Origin: Neospora caninum Liverpool
Taxonomy: Eukaryota > Apicomplexa > Conoidasida > Eucoccidiorida > Sarcocystidae
Assembly: GCF_000208865.1 (NCBI RefSeq)
Contig: NC_018390.1
Span: forward strand, 3,552,270 to 3,616,269
Length of the DNA: 64,000 bases
Direction of reading: 5' to 3'
Numbering within the stretch: the stretch's first letter is position 1; each line of letters begins with the position of its first letter. The notes under the pieces were generated by a model that worked only from the letters and a program-made list of their open reading frames with translations, was not told the origin of the DNA and did no database searches. Made by a program: the position numbers and the translations under genes. Below, piece by piece: positions 13,101 through 25,800 of this stretch.

Positions 13101-13500
13101 TTTTGTCGCCGTCCATCTCTTTCTCGTATGCCGGTGTCGTTTTCCTCTCTGGTCCGTTTCCCTCACATCCCTGTCCCATTCCACGTTGCCATGGCCTCTC
13201 TGTCTCCTCTCTTTTTTCTCCCCCGACCTTTGTGTGTTTTGTTTCCCGCATTTCCATGCGCCCGCCTTTCTCGCTTTGTTCGACTCCCCAGGCTGGTGCC
13301 GAACCGACATGGCTGGATACGAGCTGCCGCCGTTGAGCGCAGATGACGGCGCCGACAGAGTCGTCGATTTGTGCCTGGCCGATGGAGAGAAGGAGCAAGG
13401 CCAGTTCTTGATGGAGAAGCATGTGGTGCCGTTGCACTTCCCGCAAACGTTTTCGCGGAAACCTCTCGCCGCCAAAGAGTGGCTTTCAACGCCAGCTTGA
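10182..13500 (+). CDS. Short-chain dehydrogenase/reductase, carbonyl-reductase type, 305 aa
   Basis: Exons are 10182-10319, 10811-10958, 11344-11429, 12102-12239, 12639-12734, 12950-13052 and 13292-13500. Phase is kept throughout (918 nt). The product is a classical SDR with a Rossmann fold for NAD(P)(H). TGGNKGIG (residues 10-17) is the nucleotide-binding TGxxxGIG motif, and NNSG (93-96) corresponds to NNAG. The catalytic set is Ser144 (after VISVA), Tyr198 and Lys202 in YEMSK. PGWCRTDMAG (236-245) matches the PGWxxTDM motif of carbonyl reductases. The expected reaction is NADPH-dependent reduction of a carbonyl substrate, which the sequence does not identify. Length is usual for carbonyl reductases. 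No targeting peptide is seen, so a cytosolic protein is likely. The start ATG sits in CACGATGG and is followed directly by the Rossmann strand EKVALVTGG. Confidence 0.93.
11153..11173. repeat. (TA)n microsatellite
   Basis: An uninterrupted run of about ten TA units lies inside the second intron of the dehydrogenase gene. Confidence 0.9.
12470..12494. repeat. (AT)n microsatellite
   Basis: About twelve AT units lie in the fourth intron of the dehydrogenase gene. Confidence 0.9.
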
Positions 13501-15418
13501 GGTCGTGCGCCTACGAACACGCAAGAAAACGGGGAAGAAGGACGGCAAAAAACAGACAGCGAAAGGGTTCTCGCGAACTGCGTGTGCCATCGCAGGTAGC
13601 GGGGAGACTGAAACGAGAACGAAGGATCAGATCTCACGCATGCGGCGGTTTCGACACGTGCATAAACATAGGTATATATGCACGTACAAACAGATATAAA
13701 TCTCTGTTGATGCATGGGAAGAAGAAATATGAATATATATCTTTGGATAGATGCATTCGTATGCATGTAATTTGGAAGGAGTCAACGCTAGAAAGGGCGA
13801 GGCGTTTCGGGATTTGAAGTGCCGTTAGACACACGCATGAAGAGATGAGAGAGGGACTCGAGGAACGTTTACTCCTGCAGCATCGACGATACTCGGGAGT
13901 CTCGAGGGCGTCTGAGATGCCCGGCGGCCTTCCTCTGAAGCGAGGAGTTGCATGCTGTGTTTTTGCTTGAGACTAGGCGCCTCGCAGAAAAACTGCTGAC
14001 GAGGAAACGCGCCGTTTCTCGATTGTGGACGTGGCGAGGAAATATCTGGAAACGCCCGAGGGTCGCCTCTAGGTCTCTCTCGCCTTGTCCATCTTGTGCG
14101 CGACAGTCGGGCCTTTGTTTCGACGCGGAGTCGAGAGCATCCAGGTGTTTGCCACGCTCGTCGAGAGAAGATACACGAGTAATCGCTGCGCTTCCGGTCT
14201 TCTCGAGCGACTCTCTCCGGTTGTCCAAAAGGGACAGAGACGCGCAATAGAGCCGCAGGGAGCGATCAAGGAAACAGGCTCGGGCGCGACAGGCGCACAG
14301 GCGATGCACGATTCGTTTGCAGAAAGCGACTTGAAAAGACGCAAAAAAGACAGATGAGCGACGCGGAGTGAACACGCGGGTGGAGCGCACGGCGGCATCG
14401 ATCTCTCCATATCAAAATATAGAACTATATAAATATATATCTAGCCATATGGAGAGATGTTCAGCGATTTGTGTGTATGTACACGTTAACACTTGGAGGT
14501 CGTCGGTCACGCCCCTGCGTTTCCGTCTCCGTTTCGTTTGCGTGCGAATCTCTCCTCCTTTGTCGTCCACGGAATCGAACGTGAACTCTGACTTTCCTAA
14601 AAAACTCACCATTCACAACGCATACTCAGAACTGAAGATCTGATCCAAAGTGTAAAGACAAACACACACACAGATGTACGACAATGAAAATGCATACACG
14701 TGCACATACCTATCCATCTGCGCATATGTATTTATCCAAACCTGCATATATATGCGCATAAGTGTATATGTTTACGCGTGTCGCTCCCTGGTGTCGCCTG
14801 CTGAGCCTGCCGTGCGCCAGGGGCTCCCCGCCGACCCACACGGACGGTGGAGAGTCAGCAATGCGGCGAGCTGTCTGCGCCTATAAGGCGAATCTCGACA
14901 AAAAAGGTTCGTGAGAATGAACACGAAGCACACTGGAGCCGCGTCTCTCTGAGAAAGGACTCGGCGAGACCGAAGAGTTCCCACGAAGTCGCAGCGTCTG
15001 TTCGCCGTCTCGCCTTTCGTCGGATGAACCGCTTCAAAGAAAATACGGACAACTGTGAACCAGATTCGACAACACCGCGAGCCTCCATCGTCTACACAGA
15101 AACAGGGCGACTCGGTTCTTGAGGCAACACTCAGACAGCTGCTTCTCTGTCTGTACACTCCCCCGCGCCGTGTGCCAAACGCCCCCCATCAGCCGTTCCC
15201 CTCACTCGGTTTGTTGGTCTCCTCTTGTTCTCTTCGCCATCTCCCGGCCTCTTCGATTCTCCAATCCGTCCGACGGAGACTCCCTGCGAGACGCCCGCAC
15301 CCCCAGCGGGTCTGACAGACAAAAACGCTCTCAGTTGCGTCTCAAGCGGGCGAGAACGCGAGGACGAAAGGTCGCAGAGGAAAAGGCCACGGGAGACGCA
15401 GGGGAGACAAACTCAGCG
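13501..15418. other. Convergent intergenic region
   Basis: This lies between the dehydrogenase stop (+) and the Nudix stop (-). The longest open frames (14390-13869 - and 14247-13825 -) overlap one another in different frames and resemble nothing known. It probably holds both 3' UTRs. Confidence 0.5.
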
Positions 15419-17693
15419 TCAGATCTCCTTAAGCTCCCTCAGCTTGTGTAACGACATGAACAGCATCATGCATCCTGTGCTGGTCATCCGCCCGTGCATC
15501 GCTAGCCAGATCGCTTCTCCGGGCGTGATGCCGTGCACTGGGAGAATAAGTTCGTCGTCGTCCATCGGCCGAGGATCGGAGACGCGCTCGGCATCCTTCA
15601 CGATGTACGGCAAGAACTTCTGACCCGTGTATTTTGCACCGGGAAGCGAAAGATCTTCGGAGTCCATCAACGGGATGAGCTCGCCGCCGCGCTACAAAGA
15701 CACGTGCCAACCGCAGTCTGTCTGGGAGACGCTTGGCACCAAATGCGCAAGAAAACAAGGCCGCGGGACGGACACGCTGGGAGAGAAGCGAGAAAGACTG
15801 ATGATAGAGAGTAGAAAAAAAAAAGAGAGAGCGAGGAGTGCAGAGCGCTCCTCCAGGGGGCCTCCGCTCGTCTCTCTCACGAGTCTTTCTGTCTCCCCTC
15901 TCTCTCATGAATCTTTCTGTCTCCCCTCTCTCTCACGAGTCTTTCTGTCTCCCCTCTCTCTCACGGCTCGAACGACGGCAGGCCGCTCTCACTGTCCAGC
16001 TAGCAGTTAATGCGAATGCGTCTCGCCTCGAGGAGACGAAGTAACTTGGTTCCAGGGGAAGAGACACAGAGAGAGAGCCCTACCAGATGAGCCTCTTCTT
16101 CCGTCTCGCATCTGACGCAGTCTTCGACGCTGGTGTGCTTCTCCTCGTACAGCCCAGCCACGAGGGTGTACATGCCTTTCTCGTTCACGCCGGGACAATA
16201 CTCCTGGAGAAGGAAGAAGCAAAACCGGAAATCGACAACTTGGAAGAACCAGAAACACGACCACAGATCTCGCCCTCTGCCCCCACTGCTACCTCTCTGC
16301 ATCTGCTTTCTTCTCCCTCTGTTTCTCCGTTTCTGCTTTCCTCCCTTCTTTCTTCGGCTGCCTTTTCTGTTCTTCTTCTGTTGTTCGTCCTCGTTTGTTA
16401 TTCCCCCTCCTTTCCTCTTTTTTTATGCGGCGTCATGCCGTCTCGACTCTCAGGTCTTTCTTCACCAGCGAGTTCCATTTCCCTTTCTGGCCTTCTCTCC
16501 TGGGCGTCTGGCGGTCGCGCGCCCGCAGTGGAGCCGTGTCTCTTCTCGAGCGCTCGAGGCCGGTTTTTCATGAGGGATCTTTGGCCCCTTTCTCCCTCAG
16601 AGTGTTGAGTGCGAGGTGTTCGCGAGCGCTTCACCTTTCTCTTTCTCGTGTACCGCGCAGTTCTCCTCCCCCCAACCCAAGGTCCGGGGCCTTCGAAGGC
16701 CGCCCTGCGGCCTGTCTTGCTCCGCGGCGTTTCCTGGTCTGACACCTGCTTTTCCTGTCGCGTCTCTCACTGCGTCTTTTCTGCTTGGCCTTCTCGACTG
16801 TGCAGTTGCCGCTGCTGCGTTGCATCTGTCGTGTTTTTTCTGTGCCCATGTCCTGTGTAAGCGCTCTCCCGTGTGTGTGCCGCGCACAGTTGGATGCCGC
16901 TCCAGAGGAAACCCGGTCGCCTTTACCTTGAGAAGCGTAACTGTCTTTGTTCGAGAACACCAGGGAAGGACGAGGACGGCGGGCGGCGCGTCGGTGACGT
17001 CGAAAACAACAGGCTGGCCGTTCGGGAACTGCACTGTGCGTTTTATCACTGAAGAAAACGAAAAAGACATCTCGACACTTGCGCGGGAAAGGGCGCCGAG
17101 AGCAGGGGAGAAGGTCGAATCCAGGAAAAAAACACGAAAGAAGGAACAGGGACTCAACGGAAAAAGAAGGGGGAAGAAAGAGGAGGATTTGACGAGAGAA
17201 GGCCACGGGGACGGGGGAATAGGCAGACGAAAGCTAAATAGCGGACAAGGAAAGGAACGAAGAAAAAAGAAGGAAGCAGAGAGCAGAAGGAAGCAGAGAG
17301 CAGAAGGAAGAAGAGAGCAGAAGGAAGCAGAGAGCAGAAGGAAGAAGAGAGCAGAAGGAAGCAGAGAGCAGAAGGAAGCAGAGAGCAGAAGGAAGCAGAG
17401 AGACGACGGAAACAGAGAGAGGCACAAAAAGAGAGTATGAAGCAGAGAGAAGCAGACCAAAGAGAGAAGCAAAAGCGAGAATACGGAAAAGGAGAGGAAT
17501 CAGAAGAGAGATCGAGAAAATGGAGAAGAGAGTGATGGAGCACGAGACGAAGGAGGCGATGGATACGACGCTAGTTACGACGCTTACCATTTCGCCATCC
17601 TCGATAGACTATTTTTTCCGATAGGATCGGCAAGCCGCCTCCACCAGAGACAAGCTCTGCAACGCGCGCTGGAGGGATCTTTGGCAGAGTCAT
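15419..17693 (-). CDS. Nudix hydrolase, ADP-sugar diphosphatase-like, 206 aa
   Basis: Exons on the minus strand are 17693-17588, 17048-16927, 16203-16084 and 15691-15419, all in phase (621 nt). The fold is that of Nudix NDP-sugar hydrolases: EKIVYRGW, then VQFPNGQPVVFDV, DAPPAVLVLP, TLLKEYCPGVN and the Nudix helix beginning at Gly93. In register with GX5EX7REUXEEXGU, Arg107, Glu111 and Glu112 (metal ligands) are kept. His99 replaces the first Glu, Cys108 replaces the Glu of RE, and Ala114 replaces the second Gly. Proteins of this group split ADP-ribose or other nucleoside-diphosphate sugars, and the substrate here is unknown. The start at 17693 precedes TLPKIPPARV. An upstream in-frame ATG at 17795 would add 34 hydrophobic residues and is less likely. 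It diverges from the gene at 19889. Confidence 0.83.
15873..15965. repeat. 28-bp tandem repeat, 3.3 copies
   Basis: Three full pyrimidine-rich copies (15873-15900, 15901-15928, 15929-15956) and a partial fourth lie in the last intron of the Nudix gene. The middle copy differs at two positions (CATGAA for CACGAG). Confidence 0.9.
17273..17403. repeat. 17-bp purine tandem repeat, about 7.6 copies
   Basis: The unit is GAAGCAGAGAGCAGAAG, with a GAAGA variant. Copies run in the order C,C,A,C,A,C,C plus a partial. It lies in the first intron of the Nudix gene. It creates spurious long open frames on both strands. Confidence 0.9.
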
Positions 17694-19888
17694 GACGAGG
17701 CGCAAACAGGGTCGGACCAGGAGAAAAGGAGGTCGGAAAACGGAGACAGCAAGACACGTGGACGCTCCAGAAACCAAAGGAGAAATGGGAGACAAGGAAG
17801 CACACTACGGAGACAGCTGAGACCCAGAGGAGGCAGGGAGGAAGCAGGGAAGTCAGAAGAAAGGAAATGGAAGAGGCGAGAGTGTAAAAGGTAAAGAAGT
17901 CGGAAGACCAGCGGCGCAGCGCCTTAAACAGTCTGTTCGGCGTCTTCTTCCGTCACTGCGGCCTTCTTCCCTCGCTCCCATCCTCTTGCTCCGTCGCTCT
18001 CTCTCCACTTATTGCCGAGGAATGCGAGGACGGAGGTAACTGCCGCAACGCGAGAAATCTTCCTTTTCTGGCAGGCTTAAACCAGATGACAGAGGTCCCT
18101 CGCTGGCTGTGCCGGGTGTACATACAGCGGACACTCGATACTGCGGAGCCAGTCTGCTTACTTTAGGGGGACAGGGAGAGGCGCGTGTCCATCGTTTCTT
18201 TCCTTTTCCACGTTTGCGTTCTGTTCAAAAAGAGCGGAAACTACGCCGGAACTCTGCTGACAAAAACCCGCGAAGTGACTCGGCGAGTCGCGCGCGGAAA
18301 CGCTGGGGCATGCGAGGTTTTCGCAGACACACACACACACACCATGGACAGCCGGCACACAGAGAGACCTCAGAGCAGAAGAAAGACAGGAAAAGGTCCG
18401 CTCTAAAAATAAGGAACAAGGAAAACTCGACTCTGCGTGTCTGTTTGTTGTGTGCGGGCTTCTGAGCGGAAGAGAGATCTGCAGGCCGTGCCTCGAGAAC
18501 AAGACTGAAACGCCGAGAGAGGCGAAAAGGCGCGATCAAAAGAACGCTTGGCAAGCATGCACAACTGCGATAGCTTTCTTCCCCGCTTCTTTGGCATTGC
18601 AGATGAACTCGGCAACAAAGAGGACCTGAGTTTCTGCATGAAGCAGAGCGGTGTCCTGAGCGAGACGAAGCGTGTGATGGCGTGCTTGAAAACATCGAGT
18701 GGATCGTGGAACTTTGTCTTTTCTCCCGGTCCAGCGCGAGCCTCGTGCCATCGTCTACCGGGGTGTACGTACACTCGGAGATTCACGGGTCACGTTCTCT
18801 GCGGCGCCTTCGTCTCATACTTTGCGTGACTTGCGTCTTCTCTCTGTAACGATCCGTTCTCTTTTTGTAGAGAAAAGCGGTAGGAAGAGAACGCCAGGAG
18901 GTGTGTACGCGTTGCCGGTGTCTCGGAGAGCCGGACGAAAAAAACGACTGCGTCTGCGAAAAAACACCACACGTCATCTCTCAGTCCTCTTTTCCTTCCT
19001 GCCTCTTCATCCGTTCCCTCTCCCTCTCCTTTTTTTCCTTCTTTGGCCTCCTCTCAGAAGTATGCTGTCTCTATATATACATATAAGTAGATGCTGGATA
19101 ACTACGACTGTGTGTGTTGGTACGAGTGTGTGCCCGTGCGTGTAGATGTATGTAGATATGTGTATCTTATTCCAACGTAAGCGCCTACACACCTATGTCG
19201 CCGAATCCGATTCATTTTTTGTCCTGTTTTCTGCCATGTAGCGCCATCCTGCCGAGCCGATCTCATCTGTCTGTCTCCGCTCAGGCAACCCGGCACTCGA
19301 CTGGCACCACGTTCTCTGTTTTCGAAATGGAGTCTCCTTGTTCGAGGCGTCACTCTTGATCGCCTGAGCCATCGCGTCCAGCAGGAAGCGAAGCGAAGGA
19401 CCGACGCAAACCCCGGGAGGGCTTCAGTGTGTGTGTGTGTGCCTCTGTCCTCGTTTGTGGTTGTGTCTGCGTGATGCGCCTGGCCACGCGGGAAAGAACG
19501 CCTCGCCGCAAAACCAAAACGAAAAGCGGAGGCCTTCGGCCTGTCACCGCTCGGTTACCCTTATTCACTAGAGAAGGACTGCATTTTGTGTCGCTGCGCC
19601 GGGGGTTCCTTTCCCTTGCTCGTGATCTCTCTCGCAGAGTCTGCTCACGTCTCATCGCGCGCATCGAACTTGTCAAAGGGAATCTTCGCTGAACGGTTTC
19701 TCGTGCGACGTGTGGAATCCGTGCAGAAACTGACTGACAGCTGAGTTGTTTTCTCCGTCTCTCGCGTGGCTTTCTGGACAGAGTGTGCATTGGTGCTCCA
19801 GCTTGTCTGGATCATGATCACATGGTAAAAACGCACAAGTTCCGCCAGCAGTGTGTGAATGAACTGCACGTTTCGAAAGAGAAGCAAA
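17694..19888. other. Divergent intergenic region between Nudix and NCBP3-like genes
   Basis: About 2.2 kb separate the two starts. Short open frames only, none with a recognisable domain. A (CA)n run lies near 18330-18341 and a (GT)n run near 19427-19441. The region should hold both promoters. Confidence 0.5.
19756..19762 (-). promoter_or_regulatory. Candidate WGAGACG promoter element
   Basis: The minus strand reads AGAGACG, about 130 bp upstream of the ATG at 19889. This is a Toxoplasma promoter element from the literature, and chance occurrence is possible. Confidence 0.28.
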
Positions 19889-22800
19889 ATGGGAGCGCAA
19901 ACTGTTTTGCGTCAGTATTCACTTGATCCCGCTACGCGGGACGACGCTGCGACGGAAGACCGAATCGAGAATTCGGCGGCCGAAACGGATCCGCGCCTGC
20001 GGCCACAATCAGGTGTACATACACCTGGTAACGCCGGCGTGGACGGCGCGTCCGGTACCAGTGTCGACCTTCCGTCGGAGGCGTCTCTGGAAGAGGCAGC
20101 TGAAGGTAAATCTGTGGCAAAAGCTGTGAGGTTTGTGCCGTCGTCCGACAAAAAGCGACTTCCCAATATCTCACTCGACGAGGCGATCGCCGCGCAGTCC
20201 CCCAGCCGACCGGCGGGTGGCGAGACACTCCATACAGACGCCGCGTGCTCTTTCTTCCCGTCCTCGCCAAGCGAAGGACACGGGCAAGAGGAAGTCGCGA
20301 GAAGGAGGATTGTTCTGCGCGAGAGAGCTGGACCCCTTCCCACAGCTGCGGGAAATCACGCGGAGAGAATCGATGCCCTCTTGAGTATGTCCTTGGACGA
20401 CGCAGCCGTCGCGATGAACGGCACATGCGCCTCTTCGACTCTCCACGAGGGAAGAGGAAGACGGGGGAGAGGGAGGCCGCCCGCGACGGGGGCCGGACAA
20501 AACGCGCGAGCGCCTGGCGATGGTGACCTGGACAGCCGCGCTCGGATGTCGAGGCGTCGACAGCGCTTCGCAGAAGACGACTTTGATGAAGAGGGAGACA
20601 TGGACGACGCCAGCGACGGAGAAGCAGGCAGTCCACATGACGAGGCTGAAGAAGACGACTCTGAGATGGCCCCGTGGGTCCGCGCATTCAGAAAGGCTCT
20701 TTTGTTGCCTCTCAGTGTCGGGACTCATGGGTGGAAATACCTCGATCGCGTGGAGCCTGGGGAACCCGTAAGAGACGCTCTCCTCGTCGCCATGCTCCAA
20801 GCACGCATATGCATATGCTTACATATATATATATATATATATACATATGCATACGTGGTGCCGAAGTCCTTCACACAGGCGCCGATCCTCTTTTTGCGCT
20901 GTACGTGTGCTGTTTCAGATATACGACATTGGGTTCATACCTACTATAGATGTGCCTGCACGGAAGCGAATATGCTGCCTGTATGCATCTATGGAGGACA
21001 GATTTATGTATAAATGTATAGTGTATATTATATATATATGTATACATATGTGACTCGATATGAATGACTGCATGTACTTGTTTCCGTGTGGTTTCCTGTT
21101 TCGTGTCAGCAGCGTGGGTAAATGGTTCTTCGGCGTTTTTTCTGGGAAGATGCACGCATGCTTTTCTTTCGGCGGCGCCTTCCGTGGACTCTGTGCTTTC
21201 TCGCTTTCTTGGTTGTGTGTGTGTGTGTTCAGCTAGCAAATGCAGCCTTGCTGGCCTTCTCAGGCTCGCGGCGCTTAACGGAGACCGACGTGGACCTGTT
21301 TTTCGAACCGTTCCACCCCACAGCCGTCCTGCAACTGGTCCCGTCCTCGTTCTTCATCGTCCTCTTCCCCTCTGCTGCGGCGGCGCACGCAGCTCTGAAT
21401 CAGCGAGGCGAGCGATGCATGCACCTGCTCACGTCCGGTCTCGAGCAGCTCAGACAGCTCCAGGCCAACGCCGTGGCCGCGCGGGCTGAAGCGCGACGGC
21501 GGCGCGGGACGGCGAGGCGGCTGCGTGCAAAAACATGCGGAAAAGGAACTGGGCACGGCGACGGCTGCCGCGGAGCGGACCCGGTCGAGCGGAGCAACGA
21601 GCCAGGCCGCGAGGGCGAGGCGAAGGCGGGGGAAAGAGATGAAGGGATGCGTGTTGAGGTGGAGATGAACGACGGGGAAGGGAGCGACACGGAAGAGAAG
21701 GAGGAGGGCGAGCTGGACGACGACGCTGTGCTGACGCAGGATCAGGCCCAGTTGGACGACGATGCAGATCTGCCCGAGGTCTTTTGGCTCATCCGGGACG
21801 TTGAGACATACTTCGGAGCGAAAGCAGCAGCGGAATTTGAAACCCAAGCCGAACACTGGAGAAGGTAACATGCCTCTGAGTCTCTCTTCTCTCGCTTCCC
21901 TCTCGTCTCTCTCTTCCCTCTCTTCTCTCTCTTCCCTCTCTTCTCTCGCTTCCCTCTCGTCTCTCTCTTCCGTCTCTCCCCTCTCGTCTCTCTCTTCCCT
22001 CTCGCCTCTTTCTTCCCTCTCGTCTCTCTCTTCCCTCTCGCCTCTCTCTTCCCTCTCGTCTCTCTCTTCCCTCTCGTCTCTCTCTCCCCTCTCATCTCTC
22101 TCTTCACTTTCTGTTTTCTCCTTCTTTTTCCTCGGAGTCTGTGGCTGCCAGTTCCGCCTCCGCTCTGCTTTCTCTCTGGGGTTCCATCTCCATTTTTCCT
22201 GCTCCCAGGTCCAGCGTCAGAATTGAGCACACTCGCTGCGACTCTCTCGCACGAAGGCAGCACTCCTCAAAACCCGTGACAGAGACTTTCGCGCATCCCG
22301 CAGAGGTGTGAAGTGTCCCTACACCCCACGTTGCGTGTGCAAAAGTCGAGACAGCTCATAAATCCACCTGTGTCTTGTGGATGGTTCTCCCCTTCGCCTT
22401 GGCCCTCCCGTGAGAAGGCAAAAGCCCGCGTTTCGCCTCTCTGCTCTGTACACTCCCCGGCACGCCCTCTCTCCTCCATTTTGTCAGTGCGTGCGCGAAG
22501 CAGGGACCGAGTCGACAGTTCGTGTTTCCAGCCTTTAACCCTTTTCCCTTATACTCTCTACCCTTTCTCCCGGCCCCCGGGCTGCTGACGCATGCAACGT
22601 TCCCCCCCCGTTCTCTGGCGCCTGTCGCGTCTGTCTCGCGGATTCCCGCGCAGCTCGCCTCGTCTCCTTCCAAGGACGCTCCATCTCGACTTTCCTTCTG
22701 TGTCTGTCAGGACTCTGCCGATTCTTCCTTCGTCGTGGCCGCGCACTGCCACGCGTCTTCTGCTTCGCGTGGCGACCGCCCAAGAGCTCCAGCGGTGCTC

Positions 22801-25800
22801 AGAGGCGGAGCCTCAGTCGTCTCTCGGCGCAGCCCGCCACGCGCCCGCGCATGCCCGGCTCCACCGCCACGCTTCGTCCCTCCCTCAGGGTCAAGAAGAG
22901 ACTCTCTGCGAGATGCTGCCCAGCGGCGTGCTCCTCCGCGAAGCCAAAATGCTGTCTTCTCTCTCCGGGCCAGCGTCGTCGCCCTCTCCAGACCCCGGGG
23001 CGCGACGCGACGAGTCGGCGCGCTTGTGGCGAAGCACTCCCGGCTTAAGCGCCGACCTGTCTCTCGACGCCATTCAGGAAATGCTGCGGGCCGAGCGGCG
23101 GGGGCAACGAAGAGAGGAAGAGAAAGCGGCGATCGCAAGAACCGGGCGACTGACCGCAAATGGAGACGAGGAACTTGGAGAAGAAAGGGACCGAAACAAA
23201 CAACGCACACCCAATCTCGAGGAGGAAGAACTCCTACGCGATCAGACGCTCTTGACAGTAAGCCTCCTCTCTGCGTGCATATATCTATATATATATGCAT
23301 CTCTATTTGTAGTTGAGATTCAGTATGCAGAGGCGAAAGGCTCAACCTGACGGGCATATATATATCTATATATACGCGTGCACATACAAGCAAATTTATG
23401 TATAGATGTCACTGGTGCAGGAAAGGCATGGAGACATAGTCGCGCATGCTCCTTTTATGTCCAGTTTACTTCCAGAACGGCTTGGCGTGTGGGAGTCTGT
23501 GGACTATCATCGGCGCGCCTGTCGCCTCCTGGGGGCTGTGCATCTCTTTCGTGTGGCCTCCGCGTGGTGCATGCCCGTCGGCAGCCGGCCTCTTCCGAGC
23601 GTTGCTGCTTTCCGATATCTCGATGCGCAGACGCTTGGAGGCGACTTTCGATCCCGCATTCTGCGACGGCGAACAGGCGCTCCGGACCTCGGCGCGGCGT
23701 CTGAACGCGTCTCTCAGCCTTCGCCGTGAGTCTTTTCTGCCCCATGTGGCGACGTGTCTTCTGGGATGCGCGGCTGTGACGGCTGTTGGGTATCCTGCCA
23801 GGGGAAAACACGGAACCGTGTGAATGCTTCTGGGCTGGCCGACAGCCTGTTGGGACATGCAAACAACTTGGCCGCACGCACGGATGCGGATGTATCTTTG
23901 CTTCGTTCCGACCCTCGATCTAGACAGGGGTTCCACGGGCGGCTCAGGAAAAGGCGTTTGGCGACTTTCTTGCCGTCGTGTTCCGGGGATGTAAAAACGA
24001 GGCTGCAAGGGACACGGGATCTTGGCACCCGAGTCTGCCTGTTGCTCTCCTCCATAGTGCAGACCGATCTCTTTGCATGTGTACAAGTTTAACAAACTAG
24101 TCACTCACGTAGTTGTATCGAAATACGAATAGATAAATATATATAATTATGTGCAGTTGTGGACACATGCGAGCAGTTGTATGCTTGCATGTAACTATAT
24201 ACAAGAGCGAGAGGGGATGGAGAGACACAGGATGATCGCTGTAAGAGCGGTTTCCTGCTGTGGTCTCTTCGACCGCAGGACTGTGGGTTTTGGTGTGTGG
24301 CGGACGGTGGCTTTCAGGAAAGAAGAGCGTCCGAAGGAGGCTTCCGATGAGAAAGACCAAGAAGGAAGTCTATGGAGCAAGCGACTTACGGAGCGAGGCG
24401 GGCGCTCCCACGGCTTGCTGAGCCGATTTCGAGACGTGCCTTCTCCTCGCCCGCCGGAATCCGCGTCACGAGCCTCACCGTCTGCCCGTGGGGCGCCAAA
24501 CGACGGCAGGAAGCGGTCCAGTCCTCGCGTTTTGTCTCCCCGCGTTTTGTCTCGCCGTTTTCCTTCGGTTGGTCGCGTCAGCAAGAGCAGCACGAGAAAA
24601 GGCAGAAGCTCTCCGCTCGACGCGCGCAACTCCTCTCACTGGTGGGGCCGCGAAGACCTCAGCAGGAGCGAAGCAAGGTAAGACAGAAAAGCTCACCTCG
24701 CTGGACCATTCGTGGCGATGCCTCTCCACCGTGCTCGAGACGAGTGTGTGTCTCCACGTTGGACGCTGGAGCGATGGTTTGACGGAGGTCGGCTGCGGTT
24801 GACAGCCTCGCATGTCCAGAACACCCCGCGGCCGGTTGCGGAAGTTTGTTTCCCGACCGAGAAGTCAGTCGTGCATCCATGTCTTTTTCGAGTGCGCCTC
24901 TTGCCAGAACGGGGTGTTCGGCGGCAACTGTATTCTGTCTCCGATCTAAATTTACGTATATGTGGATATATACATATATATACATATATACATATGCATA
25001 TACATATGCATATACATATATACATATACATATGCATATGCATATACATATGCATATACATATATACATATATACATATACATATATACATATGCATATA
25101 CATATATACATATGCATATACATATACATATATACATATACATATACATATATACATATACATGTGCATATACATATACATATACATATACATATGCATA
25201 TGCATATACATATATACATATACATGTGCATATACATATACATATGCATATACATATGCATATGCATATACATATACATATGCATATACATATGCATATA
25301 CATATGCATATACATATACATATATACATATGCATATACATATGTACATATACATATGCATATATACATATGCATATACATATATACATATGCATATACA
25401 TATATACATATACATATGCATATGCATATACATATATACATATACATGTGCATATACATATACATATGCATATACATATGCATATGCATGCTTGGGGGTG
25501 TGTCTGCACCACGCCGTGTTTCGATACACCCAGACGGGGAGGCGTGCAGAACGGGTGTAGGTCTGTACAGAGACGCACTGGAACGGAGGATTGTTTGTGG
25601 TCAGAATTCACAAGCTCCCCAGCATCAGATGCGTACGCTTTGTTTTCCAGGAGACGCAGTCGCAGTCGCGGTGATGACAGGAGGCGAGAACGAAAGCACT
25701 CTGTGGAGGTTTTCATACGCGAGCGTAGTCCAAGGGGCCGTGTACGCAGTTCATCCCGGTTGCGCAGTTCGTCAAGGACGAAGGTTAACAGGCGAGAGCG

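Noticed and set aside
15873..15965. CRISPR-like regular repeats
   Set aside because: The copies are directly adjacent 28-bp tandem units without spacers in a eukaryotic intron.
16597..17590. Open frames up to 290 codons rich in Leu/Phe/Ser or Lys/Glu/Arg
   Set aside because: They come from the 17-bp purine repeat and flanking polypurine DNA in a Nudix intron. The true exon covers only 16927-17048.
20768..21053. Possible extra exon after TTTCAG near 20919 in the NCBP3-like gene
   Set aside because: Direct joining of 20767 to 21233 keeps phase and uses a strong GTAAGA donor, while the candidate exon has no good donor and runs into AT repeats.
21742..22263. Minus-strand frame with repeated Arg-Glu-Thr-Arg-Gly-Lys
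   Set aside because: It is the complement of the 18-bp polypyrimidine repeat in an intron of the NCBP3-like gene.
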